Positions 16,214-25,046 are shown, counted from the stretch's first letter. The stretch: DNA of 64,000 nt from an uncultured Veillonella sp. (GCA_900538355.1 UPXS01000006.1:66863-130862), one strand, 5' to 3'. The notes: generated by a model not told the origin, from the sequence alone. Translations and numbers: made by a program.

Positions 16214-16441
16214 ATGAAATTTACAAAACGTATAATTGTCATGACATTCTTAGCCGTGACTGCTGCTGTATCTACAGGATTTGCTTACGATTATGTATGC
16301 AATAACTCTCAGTACAATTGCAATACTAACACACAATACAACTGCAATAACAATGCTAACTATGGACCATGCAACAATAATAACCAAAACTATTGCGGTC
16401 AAAACTCTAATACTAGAGGATGCGGCGGATATAGAAGATAA
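16214..16441 (+). CDS. Small Asn/Cys-rich secreted peptide
   Basis: A 75-residue protein starting MKFTKRIIVMTFLAV, with a signal peptide likely cut after 'STGFA' (about residue 24). The mature part of about 50 residues is rich in Asn, Tyr, Gln and Gly. It has six cysteines in 'YNCN', 'GPCN', 'YCGQ' and 'GCGG' type motifs and ends GGYRR. The ATG at 16214 has an AAGGAG site; an in-frame ATG at 16187 lies upstream of that site and is less likely. It is the only plus-strand gene in its neighbourhood. The function is unknown. Six cysteines suggest disulfides or metal binding in the envelope. Confidence 0.6.
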   Translation: MKFTKRIIVMTFLAVTAAVSTGFAYDYVCNNSQYNCNTNTQYNCNNNANYGPCNNNNQNYCGQNSNTRGCGGYRR

Positions 16442-16456
16442 TTTGGTAAGTATACT

Positions 16457-16493
16457 AAAAGCCTATAGTACTAAAAATGTACTATAGGCTTTT
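16457..16493. terminator. Bidirectional terminator
   Basis: Perfect stem AAAAGCCTATAGTAC/GTACTATAGGCTTTT with a 7-base loop. It lies between the plus-strand small peptide gene and the minus-strand DUF3298-type gene and can serve both. Confidence 0.8.
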
Positions 16494-16563
16494 GTCGTAT
16501 ATTACAAGAATACTATTTAATTCATCAAAATACAGTTTGGATCAATATGGCAATATACTTTTA

Positions 16564-17205
16564 TCAGGAGTTCATTCTGTTAAAGTATTCAATAGATTTT
16601 GGTGTAAAACCAATATAAGTATTACCAGCTGCGTACGGACCTAATTCATATGGTTGGTAAACTAAATCTATATTCCCCTTACCGCGTAAGCAGTAATTAT
16701 CTGTCACATATTTGACACTCCATCCACTTGGAATATAGCTCTTTGTATGATTACCTGTATAATAATTTAACACGTGGGATCGTAGGCCGTTATCCAATTG
16801 TTCTGCATTTGCAATTTTCACATAGTTATATAATGGAATACGTTGACCTGTTACTTTATTATATACAAGACCTCTTGTATTATACATACCATGAGCTGCT
16901 CCAGCGTAGTAATAATAGGTTGTTAGTAAGATTGAAACAACTTGACTATCCTCATAGGTAACCTTATAGTTTTGAGAAACTTGATAAATATGTTGGTTGT
17001 AATACATATCCTTTGCTTCGAGCACATAATTGGCAATATCTGTATTAATAACTCTTTGAGCATAAGCATGATCTGTATAAACTAAAGGATATTTTAAATC
17101 TAAATTTACATCAGATTGACTACCTGTAACAACAGTTGCATAGGTAGGCACAGCAATCATAACACCTAACATAGAGGTCACACATAATTTTTTTAACATT
17201 CCCAT
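16564..17205 (-). CDS. Secreted DUF3298/DUF4163-type protein
   Basis: About 213 residues with an N-terminal signal peptide (MGMLKKLCVTSMLGVMIAVPTYA). The mature part shows the pattern of DUF4163/DUF3298 proteins such as the extracytoplasmic part of RsiV. An early 'VNLDLKYPLVY' strand is followed by 'YEDSQVVSILLTTYYYYAGAAHGMYNTRG' and 'VYNKVTGQRIPLYN'. The function in this class is poorly known; some members bind lysozyme or accompany deacetylases. The start at 17205 is chosen because AAAGGAG lies directly upstream. Confidence 0.75.
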   Translation of the reverse strand: MGMLKKLCVTSMLGVMIAVPTYATVVTGSQSDVNLDLKYPLVYTDHAYAQRVINTDIANYVLEAKDMYYNQHIYQVSQNYKVTYEDSQVVSILLTTYYYYAGAAHGMYNTRGLVYNKVTGQRIPLYNYVKIANAEQLDNGLRSHVLNYYTGNHTKSYIPSGWSVKYVTDNYCLRGKGNIDLVYQPYELGPYAAGNTYIGFTPKSIEYFNRMNS

Positions 17206-17346
17206 AATACGGTCTCCTTTTACAAACACCTTTAAATAGGTTCATTACTGTGTTACTTCTACAGGCTATGATAAAACTCCTCTTTTTCTATTTCACTTTT
17301 CTCATAATTTATTCATTATATAAAATAGCCAAAATTATCTACTATT

Positions 17347-17898
17347 TCACACTAAAGTGTTAGGAAGAACTCCGCCCAATACAGCAATAATAAGTCCAAG
17401 TGCAATCATCCAAATTGATATAAACCTTAAAACAAAGGACGTATGTGTATAGATTTGTATAGTAAATTGATTATAATCAATAGCACCTTTAATTACCTTA
17501 TCGCCTACTGTCTTCATAACTGCATCTAGTACAAAAGGATCTTCTGTAACGGACATTCTATAGTTGCCTGGCCCCGCATCAAAGGTATATAATTCCATTC
17601 TTGAGTGAGTAATGCCATTAACTCGGGCGCGCATAATAGATAGAAATAAAGGAATTGTCCTTCCCGTTTTTTCATCAACTAAGTTAAAACCAAACTCGCC
17701 AATAGGCGCCTTTGTAAACATTTTTCCACTAAGCCATAGGCCATAAGTACCTGCTCGCTCTAACGTAAAAGTGCCTTCTTTATTTACATAGGGCATTTCA
17801 TAGAGCATCTTAGCTCTACCAAAGCGAATCGTGTATTTAATACCTAAATAAAACAAACAAAGTCCTAAAGGTATCAACAGATAAAATAACTGTTCCAT
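17347..17898 (-). CDS. Hypothetical membrane protein
   Basis: A 183-residue protein with one transmembrane segment at each end (about 3-22 and 155-178). Between them is a beta-rich domain of about 130 residues, containing 'GTFTLERAGTYGLWLSGK' and 'MELYTFDAGPGNYRMSV'. The layout suggests an enveloped beta-sandwich domain anchored at both ends. I do not recognise the family. It stands alone with no close operon partner. Confidence 0.6.
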   Translation of the reverse strand: MEQLFYLLIPLGLCLFYLGIKYTIRFGRAKMLYEMPYVNKEGTFTLERAGTYGLWLSGKMFTKAPIGEFGFNLVDEKTGRTIPLFLSIMRARVNGITHSRMELYTFDAGPGNYRMSVTEDPFVLDAVMKTVGDKVIKGAIDYNQFTIQIYTHTSFVLRFISIWMIALGLIIAVLGGVLPNTLV

Positions 17899-17972
17899 TA
17901 CCTACTCCTCCTCTATTCTCCCGCTTTTACACAACACCATATGTATTTTCACTATATCATACTTTCACCATA

Positions 17973-18001
17973 CAAAAAAGGACCCTCCAAAGAGAGTCCT
18001 T
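17973..18001 (-). terminator. Terminator of infC-rpmI-rplT
   Basis: Minus-strand stem AAGGACTCTC/GAGGGTCCTT followed by TTTTTGTATGG, just after the rplT stop. Confidence 0.85.
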
Positions 18002-18020
18002 AGTCTGTATTGTTATGCTA

Positions 18021-18371
18021 TTAAGCGTTTTTTGCTACTTCAACAAGTTTAGCGAATGCTGCTGCATCGTTAACTGCCAAGTCAGCCAACATTTTACGGT
18101 TAACTTCAACGCCTGCTTTAGTCAAACCAGCGATGAAACGGCTGTAAGTTGTGCCATTGATGCGAGCCGCTGCGTTGATACGAGCGATCCACAATTGACG
18201 GAATTCGCGTTTTTTCGCACGACGGTCACGACGAGCGTAGTACAACGCTTTCATTACTGTTTCGTTTGCTTTTTTGAACAAACGGGAACGTGTACCGCGG
18301 TAACCTTTAGCTAATTTTAAAATCTTTTTATGACGTGCATGAGCTGTAACGCCCTTTTTCACTCTTGCCAT
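18021..18371 (-). CDS. rplT: 50S ribosomal protein L20
   Basis: A 116-residue basic protein. The start 'MARVKKGVTAHARHKKILKLAKGYRG' type sequence and 'RDRRAKKREFRQLWIARINAA' are diagnostic for L20, an assembly-initiating protein that binds 23S rRNA. It is last in infC-rpmI-rplT. In Firmicutes, L20 represses this operon by binding its leader; the leader here is at 19147-19270. Confidence 0.98.
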   Translation of the reverse strand: MARVKKGVTAHARHKKILKLAKGYRGTRSRLFKKANETVMKALYYARRDRRAKKREFRQLWIARINAAARINGTTYSRFIAGLTKAGVEVNRKMLADLAVNDAAAFAKLVEVAKNA

Positions 18372-18417
18372 TGTATATTCCTCCTAAATTACGATATATC
18401 GATCTAATAGTTAACGA

Positions 18418-18615
18418 TTAAGCGTATGGTAAGCATTTAGCTACGCGTTTGTGGTCAGCTTTTGCAACCAATGTAGCTTTACGCAAATTACGTTTACGAG
18501 CTGGAGATTTTTTCTCAAGAATGTGGCTTTTGAAAGCTTTTGCACGCTTGAATTCACCAGTACCAGTTACTGCGAAACGTTTAGCCGCTGCGCGACGAGT
18601 TTTAATTTTTGGCAT
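18418..18615 (-). CDS. rpmI: 50S ribosomal protein L35
   Basis: A 65-residue very basic protein starting MPKIKTRRAAAKRF, the standard L35 N-terminus, with 'HILEKKSPARKRNLRKA' in the middle. It is part of the large ribosomal subunit. It lies between infC and rplT, 21 bp after infC and 46 bp before rplT. Confidence 0.97.
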   Translation of the reverse strand: MPKIKTRRAAAKRFAVTGTGEFKRAKAFKSHILEKKSPARKRNLRKATLVAKADHKRVAKCLPYA

Positions 18616-18636
18616 AATTATAATCCTCCCAAAACA

Positions 18637-19146
18637 TTATTTACTTACTAAAATCATGGTCATGTTACGACCTTCTAATTTAGCTGCTTTTTCAATAGAC
18701 GCTGTTTCTTTGAGTTCTTCAGCGAAACGTGTCAATACTGCCATGCCTAGTTCTGGATGTGAAAGTTCACGACCGCGGAACATGATAGTTACTTTTACTT
18801 TATTACCTTCACCCAAGAATTTGGATGCGTTTTTCATTTTTACGTAAAAGTCATGGTCTTCAATATGTGGACGTAACTTAACTTCTTTTAAAGTTACGAT
18901 TTTTTGTTTCTTCTTCGCTTCTTTCTCGCGTTTTTGTTGTTCGTAACGATATTTACCGTAGTTCATAATGCGAGCTACTGGTGGTTTAGCGTTAGGTGCA
19001 ATTTCCACAAGATCAAGATGCTTTTCTTCAGCTAATGCCAACGCCTCACGGCCAGACATGATGCCGATTTGTTCGTTTTCAGGACCTACGACACGAAGTT
19101 CACGAGCACGAATCTCTTCATTAATGCGTGGTGTATCCTTGCTAAT
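18637..19146 (-). CDS. infC: Translation initiation factor IF-3
   Basis: About 170 residues with the usual two IF-3 domains joined by a basic helix (YRYEQQKREKEAKKKQK). It prevents premature subunit joining and checks the start codon. The start is ATT at 19144-19146 (ISKDTPRINEEIRAREL), 6-7 bases after GGAGGTG. The longer frame beginning at 19185 would start inside the terminator and the ribosome site. A non-standard ATT start is the classic device by which IF-3 limits its own synthesis. It is first gene of infC-rpmI-rplT. Confidence 0.95.
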   Translation of the reverse strand: MSKDTPRINEEIRARELRVVGPENEQIGIMSGREALALAEEKHLDLVEIAPNAKPPVARIMNYGKYRYEQQKREKEAKKKQKIVTLKEVKLRPHIEDHDFYVKMKNASKFLGEGNKVKVTIMFRGRELSHPELGMAVLTRFAEELKETASIEKAAKLEGRNMTMILVSK

Positions 19147-19270
19147 AGCGTTCACCTCCAAGAGAATAAAAAAAACGGACGGCAAACACCATCCGAATAG
19201 AGTTCTCTATATTAACCTCATACTTCTCGGTATTAGGTGAGTGGCGGATGGCCTCTGCTTCATAAATTAC
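19147..19270 (-). promoter_or_regulatory. infC operon leader with attenuator (L20 leader type)
   Basis: From a predicted start near 19270 the RNA carries GGCCATCCGCC, which can compete for the terminator stem CGGATGG/CCGTCCG (19176-19195). A run of eight T follows, just before the infC ribosome site. This is the layout of the Firmicute ribosomal protein L20 leader, in which excess L20 favours termination. Confidence 0.75.
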
Positions 19271-19276
19271 TTAATT

Positions 19277-19305
19277 ATAATAACAAATTGAATAGTGAAA
19301 GTCAA
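19277..19305 (-). promoter_or_regulatory. Promoter of infC-rpmI-rplT
   Basis: Minus-strand TTGACT (19300-19305), 17 bp spacer, TATTAT (19277-19282). A near-consensus sigma-A type promoter. Confidence 0.75.
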
Positions 19306-19482
19306 CAAGAATATTGATCCTTTCTCAATAAATTTATTATTACAACTCTTATAGTATAATAGACATTAGAATTTCTGTATATAGGTATACTTACTGACAC
19401 CTATCCCCATTTATGTATACAATATTCTTATAAATTATACAACTAATTCTATAGAAAATACGATACAATAATATTCATAGAG

Positions 19483-19582
19483 TAGTCTAGCTTATATAGT
19501 GTACTTTATAGAATAGTGTACATTATAGGATAGTGTACATTATAGGATAGTGAACTTTATAGGATAGTCTAGCTTATATAAT
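19483..19582 (+). repeat. 17-bp tandem repeats before the SLC13 transporter
   Basis: Six TAGT-starting units begin at 19483, 19497, 19514, 19531, 19548 and 19565. The last five are spaced exactly 17 bp. The core is TAGTGTACATTATAGGA, and the outer units read TAGTCTAGCTTATATA. The last unit runs into TATAAT (19577-19582). They lie about 60-160 bp before the transporter start and may be repeated regulator sites or promoter-like elements. Confidence 0.75.
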
Positions 19583-19640
19583 TTATCTTATTTATTATTA
19601 TACAGTAATAGTTATGATACAAATTGAAAGGAGTTTTATT

Positions 19641-21134
19641 ATGAGTGTAACAACTACTGCCCCTCCACAAAAGGCGCGTACAACTGCTCAAAATATTGGT
19701 CTTATTTTATCTTTCATTGTTCTAGGTGGCATTTTATTATTGCCTACACCAGAAACATTATCTACTGGTGGTCATCGTATGATCGGTGTACTCGCTTTTG
19801 CCATCATCTTGTGGATGACATCAGCTGTTTCCTATCCAGTAAGTGCTACCATGATTACAGCGCTTACGGCTTTACTATTAGGGTTCTCACCGAATCCCGA
19901 AGCACCTGCTAAGGCGATGGGCACAGCCAATGCTTTGAAGCTTATCATTTCTGGTTATTCTTCTCCAGCCATGATTCTTGTAGGCGCGGCTATGTTTATC
20001 TCTGTAGCTATGCATAAAACAGGTCTCGATCGTCGTATTGCCATGTTAGTACTGTCTAGCGTTGGTACTAAGGTTAGCCGTATTTATTTAGGTGTTATTA
20101 TTACAGGTCTTATCCTCGCCTTCTTCGTACCAAGTGCAACAGCGCGTATTGCTTGTCTCGCACCAATCATCATCGGTATTGTTGAGAACTTGGGTATTGA
20201 ACGTAAAAGCCGCGTAGCAGCTCTCCTCATGGTAGGCGCCGTACAGGCTGATACATTTTGGAATATTATGATCCAAACGGCGGCCGCACAAAATCTTGTG
20301 GCCGTAGGCTTTATGCAAACTCAGATGAATACATCCATCAGTTGGATAGATTGGTTAACCGCAGCGGCTCCATTCTCTATTATTATGGTCATCATCGCCT
20401 ACTTCTTAACACAAGTATTAATTAAGCCTGAGTTCAAAGAACTTGTAGGTGGCGATGTACAGCTCGCTAAAATGCGCCAAGAAATCGGCCCTATGAGTAC
20501 TGACGAAAAGAAACTATTATGTATCTCTATTGGTCTACTCGCATTATGGGCTACCGGTGGCAAGCTTCATTCTATCGATACAACAACTACAACGATCGTT
20601 GCCATTGCATTATTCTTCTTCCCTAAAATTGGTATTATGGACTGGAAATTTGCACAGCCAAACATTGACTGGGGTTCCATCGTTATGTTTGGTGCTGGTA
20701 TCGGTCTTGGTTCTGTATTACTTAAAACAAAAGCAGCCACATGGCTTGCTCAAGTATTCGTAAATGCTTTCTCCCTTGAAAGCGCTAGCGTATTTATCTT
20801 AATTGCTGTAATGGCTGCCTTCCTCATTGTCATTCACCTAGGCTTTGCATCTGCTACAGCCCTCTCCTCTGCTATGATTCCTATTGTAATTTCTATTGTA
20901 GTAGGACATAACGCAGAAGGTCTTAATCCAATTGGTGTAACCATGCTTATGCAATATGCGATCTGCTTCGGTCTAGTATTACCAGTAAACTCTCCACAAG
21001 GTATGGTAGCTTACGGTACCGACACATTCGACGTAAAAACATTTATGACTACAGGCATTCCATTAACCATCATCGGCTATGTTATGATACTCGTATTTGC
21101 CCTAACATACTGGCACTGGATTGGTATCGCATAA
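19641..21134 (+). CDS. SLC13/DASS family anion transporter
   Basis: A 497-residue inner-membrane protein with about 12 hydrophobic segments. It contains 'FVPSATARIACLAPI' (near residue 170) and C-terminal 'CFGLVLPVNSPQGMVAYGT', typical of the divalent anion:Na+ symporter (DASS/SLC13) group that carries di- and tricarboxylates. Which acid is carried cannot be read from the sequence. The ATG at 19641 follows AAAGGAG; an upstream ATG at 19614 lacks a ribosome site. It is a single-gene unit with tandem 17-bp repeats upstream and a strong terminator downstream. Confidence 0.85.
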   Translation: MSVTTTAPPQKARTTAQNIGLILSFIVLGGILLLPTPETLSTGGHRMIGVLAFAIILWMTSAVSYPVSATMITALTALLLGFSPNPEAPAKAMGTANALKLIISGYSSPAMILVGAAMFISVAMHKTGLDRRIAMLVLSSVGTKVSRIYLGVIITGLILAFFVPSATARIACLAPIIIGIVENLGIERKSRVAALLMVGAVQADTFWNIMIQTAAAQNLVAVGFMQTQMNTSISWIDWLTAAAPFSIIMVIIAYFLTQVLIKPEFKELVGGDVQLAKMRQEIGPMSTDEKKLLCISIGLLALWATGGKLHSIDTTTTTIVAIALFFFPKIGIMDWKFAQPNIDWGSIVMFGAGIGLGSVLLKTKAATWLAQVFVNAFSLESASVFILIAVMAAFLIVIHLGFASATALSSAMIPIVISIVVGHNAEGLNPIGVTMLMQYAICFGLVLPVNSPQGMVAYGTDTFDVKTFMTTGIPLTIIGYVMILVFALTYWHWIGIA

Positions 21135-21170
21135 TACTGTATGTACTTTCATAAAAATTATATATAAACC

Positions 21171-21200
21171 AAAAGGCTCTGTCATAAGACAGAGCCTTTT
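21171..21200. terminator. Bidirectional terminator
   Basis: Perfect stem AAAAGGCTCTGTC/GACAGAGCCTTTT with a 4-base loop between the convergent SLC13 and MFS genes. Confidence 0.88.
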
Positions 21201-21270
21201 AAATTCACTATTTTCAATTGATTAATAACCTAAAGAGCACAATATATTTACTCTAAATTAATTCAATACA

Positions 21271-22476
21271 TTATTCTAATTCTTTACCTTTAAGTTCAGG
21301 AATTAAGAATACAGTTGCTAGAATATCTAGTACGTAGATAATAGCTAGGAATGCAATTGCTACTTGGTAGGAGTACATAGAGATGATCATGCCTACTACC
21401 ATTGGGCTAAAGCCGCCTACAGCACGACCGATATTAAATAGTACGTTTTGAGCCGTTGCACGGGCAGTTGTTGGGTAGGCTTCTGCCATCAAAGCACCAT
21501 AACCACCCATCATACCATTCACAGAGGCCCCTAAAATTGCCCCAGCAAATAGCATAGCTGTTGGATCAGATAGTTGAGAGTAAATCAAAATAGATGCTAC
21601 AGCACAGACTTGGAATAGGATGAATGTAGGTTTACGACCTATTTTATCAGCTAAGCGACCAAATAACCAAATTCCTACCATCATGCCACATACAGTAACC
21701 GCTGTCCATAAACCGGATTTTGTAAGGGAGAAACCTAATTGCTTACTCAAAAAATTAGGTAACCAAATCATAATACCGTAATAACCAAAGTTTTGGACAG
21801 ATGTTAAAATAGCAACACCAATAGATGTCTTTGTAGTTCTTACATCTTTTACTAATAACTTGAAAGAGTTTGTATGTGAATGCTCATTATCTTCTTTACT
21901 TTGTACAAAGATTTCTGGTTCATGTAGTTTCGCACGGAATACCCAAGCAACTAGTGCTGGAATAATGCCAACCATAAACATACCACGCCATCCAATAATA
22001 GGAATGAGTAATGGTGTTAACAAAGCAGCAGCCAACACGCCTAATTGCCAACCAAGGGCAACATAGCTTGTCGCTTTTGCACGATGTTGTGCAGGCCAAG
22101 CTTCAGCAGCTAAAGCCATACCAATACCAAATTCACCACCTAAACCGATACCAGCGATTGTACGGTAAATAAGAAGATCCCAATAGCCTTGAGCAAAGGC
22201 ACAAAGGCCAGTAAATACTGCAAATAGCACGATAGTCCAAGTCAATACGCGAACGCGACCAAACTTATCGGACAAGGTACCGAAGATGAAACCACCAAGT
22301 ACGGCACCAACCAAGGTCCATGTCACCAAAGAACCTGCTTGACCAGTGGTCAAGCCTAAATCTCCAGAAATCAAGGTTAGCATAAAGCCTAAAATCAAGA
22401 GATCAAAACCATCCATTGCATAACCAATAGAGGAACCAATGACTGCTTTCCAGCCATATGAATTTACTTCTTTCAT
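21271..22476 (-). CDS. MFS transporter, organic-acid/H+ symporter type
   Basis: A 401-residue 12-span protein. The first segment 'SSIGYAMDGFDLLILGFML', the loop 'GTLSDKFGRVRVL' and 'GIGLGGEFGIGMALAAEAWP' are characteristic of the sugar/organic-acid symporter branches of MFS (AAHS, NanT and ShiA-like). Substrates of that group include aromatic acids, sialic acid and other carboxylates; which one applies here is not visible. RBS GAAAGGAAA. It lies downstream of thrS, with a large hairpin between the two genes. Confidence 0.8.
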   Translation of the reverse strand: MKEVNSYGWKAVIGSSIGYAMDGFDLLILGFMLTLISGDLGLTTGQAGSLVTWTLVGAVLGGFIFGTLSDKFGRVRVLTWTIVLFAVFTGLCAFAQGYWDLLIYRTIAGIGLGGEFGIGMALAAEAWPAQHRAKATSYVALGWQLGVLAAALLTPLLIPIIGWRGMFMVGIIPALVAWVFRAKLHEPEIFVQSKEDNEHSHTNSFKLLVKDVRTTKTSIGVAILTSVQNFGYYGIMIWLPNFLSKQLGFSLTKSGLWTAVTVCGMMVGIWLFGRLADKIGRKPTFILFQVCAVASILIYSQLSDPTAMLFAGAILGASVNGMMGGYGALMAEAYPTTARATAQNVLFNIGRAVGGFSPMVVGMIISMYSYQVAIAFLAIIYVLDILATVFLIPELKGKELE

Positions 22477-22516
22477 ACTATTTCCTTTCGCTACTCACGG
22501 GTAACAATTAAAGAGA

Positions 22517-22583
22517 TAGCCCCAATATACGAATGGCCAACTCCTAGACTTAAGTCTAATGAAAGGCTTAGTATATGGGGCTA
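22517..22583 (-). terminator. Hairpin between thrS and the MFS gene
   Basis: Outer arms TAGCCCC(A)ATATAC/GTATATGGGGCTA enclose a 14-bp perfect palindrome TAGACTTAAGTCTA (22545-22558). On the minus strand TCTCTTTAATTG follows. It is either the thrS terminator or an attenuator or operator for the MFS gene, whose start is 40 bp further on. Confidence 0.5.
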
Positions 22584-22695
22584 AATTTATACATGTTTAT
22601 TGTAACACATATAAGAGATTAGATTATAACCAATTAAATTTAACAACTCATCATATCCGCATCAACTATATTGATGGATGAGTCATATGAATCCA

Positions 22696-24606
22696 TTAGT
22701 TACGTTCTTTAATTTCAATTTTAATGGAATTGAAGAATTCTTCGAATGGTACGGAACCTAATTCGTCACCACCGTGTTTACGAACGTTAACTGTACCTTC
22801 TTCAACTTCTTTATCACCAACAACAAGCATGTAAGGAACTTTTGCCATTTGTGCTTGACGGATTTTGTAGCCAATTTTTTCGCTACGATCATCTACTTCT
22901 ACACGTACATAGTCGCGGTGCATTTGTTTTGCCAATTCTTTAGCATATTCAACATGTTTTTCAGAGATAGGCAAGATTTTAACTTGTACAGGAGCCATCC
23001 AAGTTGGGAATGCGCCTGCATAGTGTTCAGTTAAGATACCGATGAAACGTTCCATGGAGCCGAAGCATGCACGGTGAATCATGATAGGACGATGTTTTTG
23101 ACCATCTTCACCAACATATTCAATTTGGAAACGTTCAGGCAAGTTCATATCCAATTGGATAGTACCACATTGCCATGTACGACCTAAGGAGTCTTCGATA
23201 TGGTAGTCAAGTTTAGGACCATAGAATGCACCATCGCCAGGGTTGATTACGTAAGGAATACCTTTTGCTTCAATGGCATTGCGCAATGCTTCTGTAGCTG
23301 CTTCCCAAATTGCATCATCACCCATTGCATTGTCTGGTTTAGTAGACAATTCAACATGGTATTTCAAGCCGAATTGGCTATAAATACGGTCGAATAATTC
23401 GATAACTTTCATCAATTCAGATTGCATTTGATCTGGCAACATGAATACGTGAGCATCATCTTGTGTAAATGCACGTACACGGAATAAGCCGTGTAAAGCA
23501 CCGGACAATTCATGACGGTGTACTAAACCAAGTTCAGCGTAACGCAATGGGAAGTCACGGTAAGAATGCATTTCGTTTTGGTAAACCAAGATACCGCCTG
23601 GGCAGTTCATTGGTTTAATAGCATATTCTTCATCATCAATGATTGTAGTGTACATATTTTCACGGTAATGGAACCAGTGACCAGATGTTTCCCACAATTG
23701 TTTATTTAAGATGATTGGTGTACGAATTTCTTCGTAATCAAATTCATGGTGAACTTCACGCCAGAAGTTTTCCAATTCGTTGCGAAGTGCCATACCTTTT
23801 GGTAAGAAGAATGGGAAGCCAGGTCCTTCTTCTTTGATAACGAACAAGCCAAGTTCTTTACCAAGTTTACGATGGTCGCGTTTAGCTGCTTCTTCAAGCA
23901 AGTGAAGGTATGCATCAAGTTCTTCTTTCTTTTCAAATGCTGTACCGTAAATACGTTGCAACATTTTATTCTTTTCATCGCCGCGCCAGTATGCACCTGC
24001 AATGCTTTGTAATTTGAAAGCTTTCACCTTACCAGTGGATGCCACGTGAGGACCTGCACAAAGATCGATGAAGTCGCCTTGCGCGTAGCAAGAGATAACA
24101 GCATCTTCAGGAAGATCTTCAATCAATTCTACCTTGTAGTCTTCGTTTTTAGATTTGAAGAACTCGATAGCTTCTTGACGGGACATAACAGATTTAGTGA
24201 TAGGCAAGTTTTCTTTTACAATACGGCTCATTTCCTTTTCGATTTTGCCTAAATCTTCAGGAGTCAAAGTATGTTCCATATCGATATCATAGTAGAAACC
24301 TTTATCGATTGCAGGACCGATAGCCAATTTAGCTTCAGGCCATAAGCGTTTTACCGCTTGTGCCAAGATATGAGAAGCTGTGTGGCGCAAAGTATGTTTA
24401 CCACCATCTTCTTCGAATGTTAAGAATGCTACTTCAGAACCATCAACGAGTTCTTCGCGAAGGTCTGTTAATTCGCCATTTACGTTTGCAGCTAGTACTT
24501 TTTTAGCCAAGCTGTTAGATAATTGTTTTACTGCTTCCCCAAGAGTAGTGCCAGCAGCGTATTCCTTTGCACTACCATCAGGTAAAATGATTTTTACATC
24601 TGCCAT
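22696..24606 (-). CDS. thrS: Threonyl-tRNA synthetase
   Basis: About 636 residues. An N-terminal TGS domain (1-60) is followed by the editing domain with 'HTASHILAQAVKRL' (near 75) and the Zn-binding class II catalytic core ('NCPGGILVYQ', 'GLFRVRAFTQDDAH', 'TWQCGTIQLD'). A C-terminal anticodon-binding domain ends the protein. It charges tRNA-Thr. The ATG at 24606 (MADVKIILPDGS) follows GGAGG directly. A T-box leader upstream indicates induction when uncharged tRNA-Thr accumulates. Confidence 0.98.
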   Translation of the reverse strand: MADVKIILPDGSAKEYAAGTTLGEAVKQLSNSLAKKVLAANVNGELTDLREELVDGSEVAFLTFEEDGGKHTLRHTASHILAQAVKRLWPEAKLAIGPAIDKGFYYDIDMEHTLTPEDLGKIEKEMSRIVKENLPITKSVMSRQEAIEFFKSKNEDYKVELIEDLPEDAVISCYAQGDFIDLCAGPHVASTGKVKAFKLQSIAGAYWRGDEKNKMLQRIYGTAFEKKEELDAYLHLLEEAAKRDHRKLGKELGLFVIKEEGPGFPFFLPKGMALRNELENFWREVHHEFDYEEIRTPIILNKQLWETSGHWFHYRENMYTTIIDDEEYAIKPMNCPGGILVYQNEMHSYRDFPLRYAELGLVHRHELSGALHGLFRVRAFTQDDAHVFMLPDQMQSELMKVIELFDRIYSQFGLKYHVELSTKPDNAMGDDAIWEAATEALRNAIEAKGIPYVINPGDGAFYGPKLDYHIEDSLGRTWQCGTIQLDMNLPERFQIEYVGEDGQKHRPIMIHRACFGSMERFIGILTEHYAGAFPTWMAPVQVKILPISEKHVEYAKELAKQMHRDYVRVEVDDRSEKIGYKIRQAQMAKVPYMLVVGDKEVEEGTVNVRKHGGDELGSVPFEEFFNSIKIEIKERN

Positions 24607-24639
24607 TTTTATTTCCTCCAATTATTATCTAGGATAGAC

Positions 24640-24915
24640 TGGATTTTTGTAATAAAAAAAGACCCTCTATCCCTACAAAACAAGGGACGAAGATCATTCG
24701 CGGTTCCACCCTAGTTAACTACCTATACGAATATATGTGTATAGTTAATTCACTTCATTAAGCCCGATAACGGTGGCGGCCGTATTTGCCTACTTAGGTT
24801 CGACAAATCAGTTTAAAGGGGGTAACTCTGATATATGTGTAAGGCATTTCCAGCATCAGCCTCTCTCTGGTACACAGGGATATGAGAATCTTGTCCTTTG
24901 CATAACTTTTACTAG
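24640..24915 (-). promoter_or_regulatory. T-box leader of thrS
   Basis: On the minus strand the invariant T-box GGTGGAACCGCG occurs at about 24696-24707, followed by the terminator TCCCT...AGGGA with GATC/GGTC outer pairs and seven T (about 24652-24690). Upstream are an AGAGAG/GCTG stem I region (near 24850-24870) and a candidate specifier ACC (24821-24823), a Thr codon. Uncharged tRNA-Thr should stabilise the antiterminator. Confidence 0.9.
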
Positions 24916-25014
24916 ATTATAGTATCACAGGAAATTAAAAAATTCAATACGGTTCAATAGTAAATTTCATAAATTCTATAAATTCAACATAACACTCTTA
25001 CTTCCTAAAACAAA

Positions 25015-25046
25015 AAGAAAACGGCCCGTATATCGAGCCGTTTTGT
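25015..25046 (-). terminator. Terminator after the secreted protein gene
   Basis: Minus-strand stem AAAACGGC/GCCGTTTT followed by CTTTTTGTTTTAGG, between the secreted protein gene and the thrS leader. Confidence 0.8.

Noticed and set aside
16281..16487. Plus-strand frame of 68 codons overlapping the Asn/Cys-rich peptide gene
   Set aside because: It is in another frame of that gene, lacks a ribosome site and has no signal peptide. The 75-residue frame has all expected signals.
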